Source: Streptosporangium roseum DSM 43021
GTDB taxonomy: Bacteria > Actinomycetota > Actinomycetes > Streptosporangiales > Streptosporangiaceae
Length of the DNA: 64,000 nucleotides
Assembly (NCBI RefSeq): GCF_000024865.1
Contig: NC_013595.1
Coordinates: forward strand, 3,286,001 to 3,350,000
Direction of reading: 5' to 3'
The translations under genes were made by a program, and so were the position numbers. Shown here in pieces: positions 33,107-42,300 of the stretch. Every line of letters begins with the position of its first letter. Position 1 is the first letter of the stretch. The notes beneath the pieces are model-generated. The model searched no databases. It was given only the letters and a program-made list of their open reading frames with translations, and was not told where the DNA came from.

Positions 33107-33399
33107 GCTGGTTGATGGCTGTAGTGCGACGATAGGGCAAGTGTCGGTGTCTTTCAGTCGGTACGGCCGATCGCCGGTCCCGGCACGCGGCAACACTCCA
33201 CGGAAAGATCCTCCGTCCATCGCATCAGTCCTGGCCGTATCCCCTGTCCTGGATGATCGGGAAGGTCGTCTGCGTCGGATGGATCCACTCATCGATCCGT
33301 TCGTGCGAAGAACGGCCGACGGCTCCGGGCTTCGCCGGACTCGCACGCGTCCTGAGCTTCCGCGCCGTCACCTCGCGATAGGACATGACCGCGGACGGA
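33107..33399. other. Non-coding stretch between the TnpB element and dhaM
   Basis: About 290 bp with slightly lower GC than its surroundings. No open frame in it resembles a known family and no strong hairpin was seen. It may be remnant DNA associated with the insertion, and its first 16-20 bases would be the TnpB guide. Confidence 0.4.
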
Positions 33400-33771
33400 T
33401 CACAGCTTGCGGAAGTTCCTGGACTCCTCGGCCGCCGCCAGCACCGCCTCCAGCGAGGCGCCCGTGCCCGCCGTGACGACGGCCGCGATCGCCCCCTCCA
33501 CGAACGGCACGTCGGCGATCACCACGCCCGGCCCCTCCATCAGGCGGGCGGTCAGCACCGAGCTGCCCAGGTCGGGGATCAGTATCACCCCGTCGCCCCG
33601 GTCCACCTCCCCGATCGCCGCCTCCACCAGGTCGGGACTGGTGCCGACACCGCCGTCGTCGGTGCCTCCGGCCGCGGCCAGCGGGACGGCCGTGCCGCCG
33701 ATCTGCGTGGCCAGGGTGGCGACCTCGGCGGCCAGCGGGCCGCTGTGCGAGATGAGGACGATGCCTACCAT
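33400..33771 (-). CDS. dhaM: PTS-dependent dihydroxyacetone kinase phosphotransferase subunit DhaM
   Basis: A 123-residue EIIA-mannose-like domain. It begins MVGIVLISHS with the phosphorylated His at about residue 9 and ends at the C-terminal helix LEAVLAAAEESRNFRKL. It accepts phosphate from HPr and passes it to DhaL-bound ADP. It lacks the HPr and EI-like extensions of E. coli DhaM, so it depends on general PTS proteins encoded elsewhere. It is the last gene of dhaKLM. An in-frame GTG five codons upstream is an alternative start. Confidence 0.9.
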   Translation of the reverse strand: MVGIVLISHSGPLAAEVATLATQIGGTAVPLAAAGGTDDGGVGTSPDLVEAAIGEVDRGDGVILIPDLGSSVLTARLMEGPGVVIADVPFVEGAIAAVVTAGTGASLEAVLAAAEESRNFRKL

Positions 33772-33829
33772 CGGAGGGTTCCGCACGCCGCCGCGGAGGT
33801 GTGGGGGAGTGCCCGGTCAGGGGGGCGCG

Positions 33830-34471
33830 TCAACGCGTCACCACCGTGCGCAGAGCGGCGAGGATGAGGGCGGTCGAGGCGGCCCCGGGATCCTCGTGGC
33901 CCACGCTGCGGGGGCCGAGATAGCTGGCCCGTCCCTTGCGGGCCTGCATCGGGACCGTCGCCTCCGATCCGGCGAGGGCCGCCGACGCGGCCGCGCCGAT
34001 CGCCTCCTCCGGATCCTTGCCCTCCTGCGTGGCCCGCGACAGCGCCCGGACCGCCGGAGCGAGCGCGTCCACCATGGTCTTGTCGCCCTCGGCGGCCGAC
34101 CCCAGCCTCTGGACCCCGGCCAGGGCGGCCTGCAGGGCGGCGGCGAGGTCCGCGGCCGACACCTCGGAGGCGTCGCCCAGGGCCTTGCCCGCCTCCCGGA
34201 ACGCCGTGCCGTACAGGGGGCCGGCGGCTCCGCCCACCTTGCGGATCAGCGTGCTCCCCACCAGGACCAGCAGCGCTCCGGGGGTCTCGGGCTCGGTGCC
34301 GGCCAGAGCCTGGGTGATCGCGCTGAAGCCCCGGTCGAGGTTGGCCCCGTGGTCGGCGTCGCCGATCGCGGCGTCCAGCCGGGTCAGCCGGTCCTTCTCG
34401 GCCCCGACGGTCCGGGCGACCTCCTCGATCCACGCGGTGAAGAAGGCGGTGTCCAGGTCGGCGGCGCCCAT
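33830..34471 (-). CDS. dhaL: Dihydroxyacetone kinase ADP-binding subunit DhaL
   Basis: A 213-residue DhaL-domain protein. It contains RLDAAIGDADHGANLDRGFS (about 30-50), with the Asp residues that hold two Mg ions and ADP, then GGAAGPLYGTAFREAGKAL, GDKTMVDALAPA and GRASYLGPRSVGHEDPGA. ADP stays bound and is rephosphorylated by DhaM. It starts 1 bp after dhaK ends. Confidence 0.93.
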   Translation of the reverse strand: MGAADLDTAFFTAWIEEVARTVGAEKDRLTRLDAAIGDADHGANLDRGFSAITQALAGTEPETPGALLVLVGSTLIRKVGGAAGPLYGTAFREAGKALGDASEVSAADLAAALQAALAGVQRLGSAAEGDKTMVDALAPAVRALSRATQEGKDPEEAIGAAASAALAGSEATVPMQARKGRASYLGPRSVGHEDPGAASTALILAALRTVVTR

Positions 34472-34472
34472 G

Positions 34473-35465
34473 TCAGCGGCCCCAGCGCAGGCCGGGGGTC
34501 TCCACCGGGGCGTCCCAGAGACGGGTGAGCTCGTCGTCCAGCCTGCAGACCGTGATCGAGAAGCCCTGCATGTCGAGGCTGGTGACGTAGTTGCCGACCA
34601 GGCTCCGCGCCGCCCTCGCGCCCTTGCCCGCCAGGTAGCCGCTCACCTCGGCGAAGGCGATGTAGAGCTCGATCAACGGGGTGCCGCCCATGCCGTTCAC
34701 CATGACCAGGTTGTCGCCGGAGACCGGCATGTCCTCGTCGAGGGCGTCCATCGCGGTGTGGACCAGCTCGCGGGCGCCGCGCATGGCCGAGCGGGCCCGG
34801 CCGGGCTCGCCGTGGATACCGATGCCCAGCTCGACCTCGGTGTCCTTCAGGTCGAAGGTGGGATTGCCCGCGGCCGGGGTGGTGCAGGCGCTCAGCGCGA
34901 CGCCGAAGGACCGGCTGCGGGCGTTGACCGCCTCGGCCACCCGGGTGACCTCCGCCAGCGGCGCGCCGGTCTCGGCCATGGCTCCGGCGATCTTCTCCAC
35001 GAAGAGCGTGGCGCCGGTTCCCCGGCGGCCGGCCGTGTAGAGGGAGTCCTGCACGGCCACGTCGTCGTCGACCAGCACGCTCGCCACCTCCACGCCCTCC
35101 TCGGCGCAGAGCTCGGCGGCCATCTCGAAGTTCAGGACGTCGCCGGTGTAGTTCTTCACGATGTGCAGCACTCCCGCGCCGCCGTTCACCGCCTCGCTCG
35201 CCGCGATCATCTGGTCGGGCACCGGAGAGGTGAAGATCTCGCCCGGGCAGGCCGCGTCGAGCATGCCGTACCCGACGAAGCCCGCGTGCAGCGGCTCGTG
35301 CCCGGAACCCCCGCCGGAGACCAGGCCCACCTTGCCCGGACGCGGCCCCGAGGCGCGCAACACGATCTGGTTGTCCACGTCCACCCGCAGTCCGGGGTGC
35401 GCCGCCGCGAGTCCGCGCAGCGCGTCCGTGACGACCGAGTCGACGTCGTTGATGAGCTTCTTCAC
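34473..35465 (-). CDS. dhaK: Dihydroxyacetone kinase substrate-binding subunit DhaK
   Basis: A 330-residue DhaK. The N-terminal part carries GLVSGGGSGHEPLHAGFVGY, and the covalent substrate-binding His is expected in ELGIGIHGEPGR (about residue 220). The C-terminus has NGMGGTPLIELYIAF and WDAPVETPGLRWG. With DhaL and DhaM it phosphorylates dihydroxyacetone to DHAP, feeding C3 units into glycolysis. GTG start; first gene of the operon, whose promoter should lie in the short gap before the tandem hairpins. Confidence 0.93.
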   Translation of the reverse strand: MKKLINDVDSVVTDALRGLAAAHPGLRVDVDNQIVLRASGPRPGKVGLVSGGGSGHEPLHAGFVGYGMLDAACPGEIFTSPVPDQMIAASEAVNGGAGVLHIVKNYTGDVLNFEMAAELCAEEGVEVASVLVDDDVAVQDSLYTAGRRGTGATLFVEKIAGAMAETGAPLAEVTRVAEAVNARSRSFGVALSACTTPAAGNPTFDLKDTEVELGIGIHGEPGRARSAMRGARELVHTAMDALDEDMPVSGDNLVMVNGMGGTPLIELYIAFAEVSGYLAGKGARAARSLVGNYVTSLDMQGFSITVCRLDDELTRLWDAPVETPGLRWGR

Positions 35466-35527
35466 ATCTCAGAGCCCTTCCCCCTCGGCGATGGAGGCAA
35501 GCGCGATCAGGGCGATCTCTTCCCCGG

Positions 35528-35570
35528 AGCGCGCCGCCGCCGTCGAGGATCTCGACGGCGGCGGCGCGCT
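35528..35570 (-). terminator. Perfect 20-bp hairpin downstream of the RNHCP gene
   Basis: 20-bp arms (35528-35547 with 35551-35570) with a 3-nt loop, fully paired. It lies between the RNHCP gene and dhaK on the same strand and is the distal one of two tandem hairpins. No T-run follows. Confidence 0.7.
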
Positions 35571-35581
35571 CACCGTGCGCG

Positions 35582-35618
35582 GGGCCGGCGACCGGCCGGG
35601 CCGGCCGGTCGCCGGCCC
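35582..35618 (-). terminator. Perfect 16-bp hairpin just after the RNHCP stop
   Basis: 16-bp arms (35582-35597 with 35603-35618), 5-nt loop, beginning 4 bp after the RNHCP stop codon. With the next hairpin it forms a tandem terminator isolating RNHCP from dhaKLM. Confidence 0.7.
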
Positions 35619-35621
35619 GGC

Positions 35622-35987
35622 TCAGAGGCGGGCGAACCAGTCGAGCGGGAACGGCGGCCGGGCCAGCGGTGCCACCGCGATCCGCATGAGGGCGAGCGGG
35701 TTGTCGTCGCCCGCGATGCGGTTGGCGTCGAGGGCTCCGCAGCCCGTGCAGTGGTGGACGAGGGCCCACTCGCCGTTGTGGCGGACGTGGACGGCTATCG
35801 GGGTCATCGACGATCCGCAGTCCGCCGCCCTGTCGCCCGGGGTGTCGTCCAGGTGCCTGCTCCACAGGCAGGTCGGGCAGTGGTTGCGGTGCGCCGTGCC
35901 CGGCGCGTCGGCGGGGACGTCGAGGCCGCAGTGGACGCAGCGGAAGGAACGGACGCGAGCGCGGTCGCGGGATGGGTGGCGGGGCAA
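35622..35987 (-). CDS. RNHCP domain-containing protein
   Basis: A 121-residue protein named after its RNHCPTC motif (about residue 34-40). Cys pairs FRCVHCG and HRNHCPTCLWSRH precede a CTGCGALDANRIAGDDNPLA block, suggesting one or two metal ribbons. RNHCP proteins are widespread in actinobacteria and of unknown function. I prefer TTG at 35987, preceded by GAGGAAG and overlapping the end of an upstream short ORF; a GTG at 36017 in frame would add ten residues but has no near ribosome binding site. Confidence 0.8.
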   Translation of the reverse strand: MPRHPSRDRARVRSFRCVHCGLDVPADAPGTAHRNHCPTCLWSRHLDDTPGDRAADCGSSMTPIAVHVRHNGEWALVHHCTGCGALDANRIAGDDNPLALMRIAVAPLARPPFPLDWFARL

Positions 35988-35997
35988 GGAGACTTCC

Positions 35998-36084
35998 TCA
36001 GGGATGATGATGGGCACAGGTCACCGGTGCCTCCGTCACGCCACGTCGTGTGCGCGCGAAGGCCGTTTCGGTGCCCGCGGGCAT
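35998..36084 (-). CDS. 28-codon upstream ORF before the RNHCP gene
   Basis: ATG at 36084 has a very strong AGGGGGG six bases upstream. The frame encodes MPAGTETAFARTRR...CAHHHP and stops in TGAGGAAG, whose GAGGAAG is the ribosome binding site of the RNHCP gene, so the two would be translationally coupled. Three consecutive His codons precede the final Pro, reminiscent of leader peptides. No homologue recognised. Confidence 0.5.
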   Translation of the reverse strand: MPAGTETAFARTRRGVTEAPVTCAHHHP

Positions 36085-36373
36085 CAAAATCCCCCCTTTC
36101 GAAAGCTCGTCGCGACGATCCGAGTGAAGCGGAGGACGAGAGGGATATCAACGGGTTTTCCTCCTGCGCTCCGCCGGCCGTCGGAGTTCACGCCGGTGGA
36201 TCTTCGCCCGGGGACGACCACGGCCGGTGACCGCTCGGCACCATCATGGTCGCCGGCCACGTGGTCCCGTGCCCCCTCGCCGTACGGCTTCGCCCGCCCG
36301 GGGTTCCGCGGCCGGGCGCGGGGCTTTCCGATGATCATGATCCCCGCGTTCCCGATGTTCCGCGACCCCGGCC
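36085..36373. other. Gap between the NACHT gene end and the RNHCP leader
   Basis: A 289-bp region containing the presumed RNHCP promoter and the downstream flank of the giant NACHT gene. A perfect TCGTCGCGACGA palindrome lies at 36107-36118. No gene recognised. Confidence 0.4.
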
Positions 36374-39300
36374 TCAAGAGGGGGTCCCCAGATGGCGGAG
36401 CACGGACGCGGCCTCCTCGCGGATCCCCCGGTGCGGGTCGTCCCGGGCGAGGGTCTCCAGCCAGGCGAGGGTGAGCGGGTCCTCGTGCGACAGGATGCCG
36501 GCGGCCCAGAGCGCGACCCTCCGGACCGGCCAGGCGCTGTCGGCGGTCGCGCGATCCCGCAGCCACGGCAGCGTGGCGGAGTCGGCCGGCCCGGAGAGCC
36601 TCACGATCTCCACCACGGTCTCCGCCCGGACGGCCCAGCGCGGGTCGCCGGCGGCGCGCTCACGGAGCCGGGCCGCCGTGCGGTCCGGATCTCCCCGCCC
36701 CCACATGCCGGCCCCCTGTACGGCGGCGCGGGCCACGGCCGCGCTGGGGTCGCGCGCGACCCGCTCCCGCAGCCAGGAGATCATCTCCGATGTTCCGCCG
36801 ACTACCTTGGTGAGCTCCTCCACGGCCCCCTCGCGGACTCTCCAGTGATCGTCGGCGCAGGCCCGGTCACGCAGGAGATTCAGGGTGGCGGCATCGTCGC
36901 ACCAGCCCCGGGCGAGAGCGCGGAGGGCCGCCAGCCGGACCTGGGCGTGCTCGTCGCGTACGGCCCGCTCGCGCAGCAGCGGGACCGTGGCCGGGTCGTC
37001 GGCCCGGCAGGCGGCGATCGTCTCCACCATCGTCCGGCGCACCTGCCAGTGCCCGTCGGAGCGCACCCGCCCGCTGACGAGGAGAAAGGTGCCGGGCTCC
37101 TCCGGCCAGGTGCTCCCCAGCGCCGTCAGCGCGGCCAGCCGTACCTGCCAGTGCGGATCCCCGGCCGCGCTCGTCTCCACGGCGGAACGTGCCCGGTCGT
37201 CGTCCGGCCAGCCTTCGGCCAGTGCCTGTACGGCCGCCCGCCGGCCCATCCAGTGCTGGTCGGCTCTCGCGTGCTCATGGAGCCGCTCCGGTGTGCCGGG
37301 CCCGTCGGGCCAGCCCCAGCCGAGCACGGTGATCGCCGCGGCCCGCACCTCCTCCGCGTCGTCCCCGGCGATCCAGGCGAGCACCCGGGAGCACATGCCG
37401 TCGTGGTCGCGCCAGTGGCGCACGGCCGTGTCCACGGCGACGGCGCGGACATCGGGGTCCGGGTCGCCGGAGATCCTGCCGTACAGCCAGGACAGGGTGG
37501 CGTCGTCGTCGGCGGCGATCCGGGCCACCTCCCGGACGGCCGCGCCGCGCACCTCCCGGTGAAGGTCGGTCTCGGCCCGGCCTCGCAGCCACGGCGCGGC
37601 GTCCGGCTCGTCCGGCCCGATCCGCGCCACCGCCTCGACCGCCGCCCGCCGTACCTTCCAGTCTCCGTCCTGTGCGCTCACCTCCCGCAGCCAGGGGAGG
37701 GTCGCCGGATCTCCCGGCCAGATCCGCGCGGCGAGTTCCACGCTCGCCGCGCGGACCCGTTCGTGGACATCGGCCGTCGCGCGACCGCGCACCCACGAGG
37801 AGACGCCGGGCCGGTCCGGCCAGCCCAGGGCGACCCGTTCGACGGCCGTGCGGCGGACGTCCTCGTCGGGGTCCGTCAGGGCGCGCCGCCGCAGCCAGGG
37901 CAGCGTGTCCGGCTCGTCCGGCCAGATCAGCCCCACGATCTCGACCGCGGCCCTGCGCACCTTCCAGTGGCCGTCCGTGACGGCGATCTCGCTGACCCAG
38001 AGCGGCGTCGCGGGGTCGTGGGCCCGGTGCTCGGCCACCGCTTCGACGGCGGCCGCCCGGATGTCCTCGTCTCCTTCGCGGAGCACGCGATCGCGGAGCC
38101 ACGCGAGAGTCCCGGGATCACCCTGGTATGTCGCGACGACCCTCTGCAGAGCCATGAGGCGGACCTCCCGGTGACCGTCCGCCGTCGCGCGCTCGCGCAG
38201 CAGCTCCAGGTCGTCCGTGCCGGGTCTCCAGTTGCTGAGTCTCTGGAAAGCCGCGCGGCGGACCTCCCAGTGGCCGTCCGCCGTCGCGCGCTCGCGCAGC
38301 AGCTCCAGGTCGTCCGTGCCGGGTCTCCAGTTGCTGAGTCTCTGGAAAGCCGCGCGGCGGACCTCCCAGTGGCCGTCCGCCGTCGCGCGCTCGCGCAGCA
38401 GTGCCCGGTTGTCCTGACTGTGGTGCCAGACGGGGAACGCCTGTGCGGCGGCGCGGCGGACCTCCCAGTGGTCGTCCGTCACCGCGAGCTCGCGCAGCAG
38501 CGCGAGGGCCTCGGGGGTGCGCGACCAGGACAGGGCGAGCTGCTGGGCGGCGGTACGGCGGACCTGCCAGTGACCGTCCGACATGGCCTGTCGCACGATC
38601 GCGAAGGTGAGAAGGTCCTCCAGCTTCTGCAGGGCGGTCTGGCGGGTCTTCCAGTGACCGCCCGTCACCATGCGTTCGCGCAGCAGCGCCAGGGTGACGG
38701 GATCGTCTGGCCGGGCGGTCGCCACGGCCGCCAGCGCCGCCCTGGACGTCGCGTCGTCGCCGGTGTCCGCCAGCTCGCGGAGCCATTCCAGGATCTCCGG
38801 GCGGCCACGGTACATCTCGGCGAGCGTGTCCAACGCCGTGGGGCGTACCGGGCCGAAGCCGTGCAGTGCCTGCCGCCGCAGCCAGTCCAGGGTGTCGGGG
38901 TGGTCGCGCCGGCTCGCGGCGACGGCCTGGAGCGCGCTTGCCCGCACGTCGCCGTCCGGATCCTTCAGGGCGCGGTCGCGCAGCCAGTCCAGGGTGTCGG
39001 GGTGGTCGCGCCGGCTCGCGGCGACGGCTTCGAGCGCGCTTGCCCGCACGTCGCCGTCCGGATCCTTCAGGGCGCGGTCGCGCAGCCAGTCCAGGGTGTC
39101 GGGGTGGTCGCGCCGGCCCGCGGCGACGGCCTGGATCGCGCTGGTTCTCACGCCGCTGTGGGGGTCGGCGAGTGCGCGCTCGCGCAGGAGGGGCAGGGTG
39201 TCGGGGTGGTCGCGCCAGTTCACGGCGACGGCCTGGAGCGCGATGATCCGCACGTCCTCGTCCGGGTCGCTGAGTGCGCGGACGCGGAGGAGGGGCAGGG

Positions 39301-42300
39301 TGTCGGGGTGGTCGCGCCAGCCTGAGGCGATGGTCTGGACGGTTGCCTGGCGGACGCTCCAGTTCAGGTCGGTGCGCACGCGGTCGCGCAGGAGGGGCAG
39401 GGTGTCGGGGTGGTCGCCCCGGCTCGCGGCGACGGCCTGGATCGCGCTGGTTCTCACGCCGCTGTGGGGGTCGGCGAGTGCGCGCTCGCGCAGGAGGGCC
39501 AAGGTGTCGGGGTGGTCGCGCCAGCCTGAGGCGACGGCTTCGACCGCGGCCTTCCGCGTCAGACCGTGCGGATCGGTGAGCGCGCGCTCGCGCAGGAGGG
39601 GCAGGGTGTCGGGGTGGTCGCGCCAGCCTGAGGCGATGGTCTGGACGGTTGCCTGGCGGACGCTCCACTCCGGGTCGGTGAGGGCGCTTTCGCGCAGGAG
39701 GGGCAGGGTGTCGGGGTGGTCGCGCCAGCCCGCGGCGACGACCTGGAGCACGGTTGTCCGCACGTCTCTGTCCGGGTCGGTGCGCGCGTGTCCGTGCAGG
39801 AGGGGCAGGGTGCCGGGGTGGTCGCGCCAGCCGGTGGCGACGGCCTGGAGCGCGGCGGTCCGCACGTCCTCGTCCGGGTCGGTGTGCGCGTGCTCGCGCA
39901 GGAGGGGCAGGGTGCCGGGGTGGTGCCGCCAGCCGGTGGCGACGGCCTGGACGGCTGTCCGGCGGACGCTCCAGTCCGGGTCGGTGAGGGCGCTTCCGTG
40001 CAGGAGGGGCAGGGTGTCGGGGTGGTCGCGCAGGCTCGCGGCGACGGCCTCCACCGCTGTTTCCCGTATGTCCCTGTCCGGGTCGGTGCGCGCGTGTCCG
40101 TGCAGGAGGGCCAGGGTGCCGGGGTGGTCCGGCCGGCCCGCCGCGACGGCGTCGAGCGCTGTCCGGCGGACCTCCTGGTGCGGGTCGGTGAGGGCACCCT
40201 CGTAGAGGGGCCTCAGAAGATCGGGACGATCTCCCCAGCCGACGGTGAGCGCCCGGATGGCATCGGCCCGCACCTCGCCGTGCGGGTCGGTGAGGGCGCT
40301 TTCGCGCAGGAGGGGCATGGTGCCGGGGTGGTCGCGCCAGCCGGTGGCGATCGCCCGGAGAGCGGCTGAGCGGACCTGCCGCTGCGCGTCGCCGGTGGCG
40401 CACGCGCGTAACGTCGTCAGGGCCTCGGGAAGATCCCGCCAGTTGTCGGCGATGGCCTGGAGCGCCGCCGTCCGCACATTCCCACCCGGGTCGGTGAGGG
40501 CGCTTTCGCGCAGGAGGGGCAGGGTGCCGGGGTGCTCCCGCCACCCCTGTGCCAGGGCCCGCACCGCCCCGTCGCGCATGCTCGCGCTGACCTCGCCGAC
40601 GGCCTGCCGCCGGAAGTGCTCCCTGAGGCGGTCGTCGTCCGGGAACAGCGCCGCCACGATCATGGTCGCAATCTCCGTGCCGCCGGACGACATGATGGCT
40701 CGCTCCCTGCCGAGGAACCAGCCGAGGTAGCGGTCACGTCCCGGCCATCGGGGCCGGACCGTTCGCAGGAGGGGGATCATCTTGTCGGCGAGGAACCCGT
40801 CGACGTCGAAGACGTAGGTGCCCTCCGACTGCTCCAGCCAGGTGATGATCTTGTCGATGACCGCCGCGCCCTGCGGTTCCATGGCCCCCAGGTTGCGCGT
40901 CTCGGCGATGCACTCGGCCGCGAGGATCAGGTGGTGGGGCGGGTCCTCGGCCCTCGCGAACGGCCACAGCGGGTTCGCCTCGCGGACGAGATAGTCGACG
41001 ATCTCGCCGGTGAACCGCTCGTCGATCATCCCGGCCACCAGCAGGAGGACCTCGCGCCACGCCGGATCGTGCCAGTGGCGGCCGAACATCTCCGAGACGA
41101 GCTGGTCGGGACTCCACTGGCGCTTGTTCTGGAACCGCCGGACGATCTCGTCCGCGCAGAAGAACTCCAGGAAGGCCCGGTGCACGAATCCGTAGACGCC
41201 TCCGCCGTACAGGCTGAGGATGAAGTTGCGCTCCCGGAACTGGTCCAGCATGCCGCGCGCGACGGTCTTCGCCGCCCGAGGGTCGAGCTGGTAGCGGCTG
41301 CCCAGGTAGCCGACGAACTCCTCCAGGAGGTCCTCGCGCCGGATGTGGTTGCCGGCCAGCCCCGATCTGCCGCTCTGCATCCGCCAGGCCACCCGGCGCA
41401 GCAGTTCCTTCTTGTCCTCGGCGTCGATGTAGCCGGCCGGTATGCGCGCGTCCTCCAGATGCCTGTTGACGTCCCAGTGCTCGACCAGCACGGACGCCGC
41501 GTGGACGTACACCGTCCGCCGCTCACGTGGAAGCTCCTGGCGGCGCCCGATGATCGCGAGGATGGTCAGCAGCAGGGGGTTGCCCGCCAGCTCCCGGATG
41601 GACGGAGAGTCGGTCATCGCGCGCATCAGCCGGTCCCGCAGATGCCGCGCCTCGTCCTTGCGGTCGCGCATCGCCAGCTCGTACCAGCGCTCGGTGAACT
41701 CCCCGATCTGAGCGGTGTCCAGATCCTGGAGCGTGTAGTGCCGGAACCCGGCGTCGTGCAGCTCGGCCCGCCGGTATCCGATGACCCGGCTGGTGACGAG
41801 GATCCGCACCTTCGGATATCGCGTGGCGAATCCGGCGATCTGCCGGGTCACCGTCTCCCGCACCTTGGGATCGAACAGCTCGTCCAGCCCGTCGAAGACG
41901 ACCAGTGCCCGCCCGTCCTCGCGGAGGTAGCGGTCCAGGGGGCGCGCGGGAATGCCGGTCCCCTCGGTCCGGTGCAGGTGCTCCAGGTACTCCAGGAAGG
42001 TCTCGCACCGCGACCGGAGATCGGCGTAGGAGCGCAGCTCCACGAGCAGGGGCAGCCATCCCCTCAGCCCGGCCAGGGCCTCCTCCGTCCCGTCACCCAT
42101 CAGGCCCAGGACCAGATAGCGCGCCAGCGTCGACTTGCCGGCGCCGGGATCGCCGAGCAGCGCGACCAGCCGGTTGCCGGGCTCGCCCAGGACGTCCAGC
42201 ACCGCGCGCCGGGGAGTCCTGTCGTACGTGGTGCGCGCCTGCGCGATCCTGTCGAGGTCGAGCCCCTCCGGAAGGTCCTTCTCCGAGATCTCCTCGGCGC

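Noticed and set aside
31727..33346. 539-codon minus-strand frame over tnpB
   Set aside because: Antisense shadow; TnpB on the plus strand has all family motifs.
36392..39325. 977-codon open frame on the plus strand opposite the HEAT repeats
   Set aside because: It is antisense to the NACHT-HEAT gene and exists because the repeats keep one antisense frame open; its Gly/Arg/Pro/Val-rich translation has no domain.
38870..40540. Regular repeats that could be taken for a CRISPR-like array
   Set aside because: The 102-bp period, in-frame translation into HEAT repeats and absence of unique spacers show coding repeats, not CRISPR.
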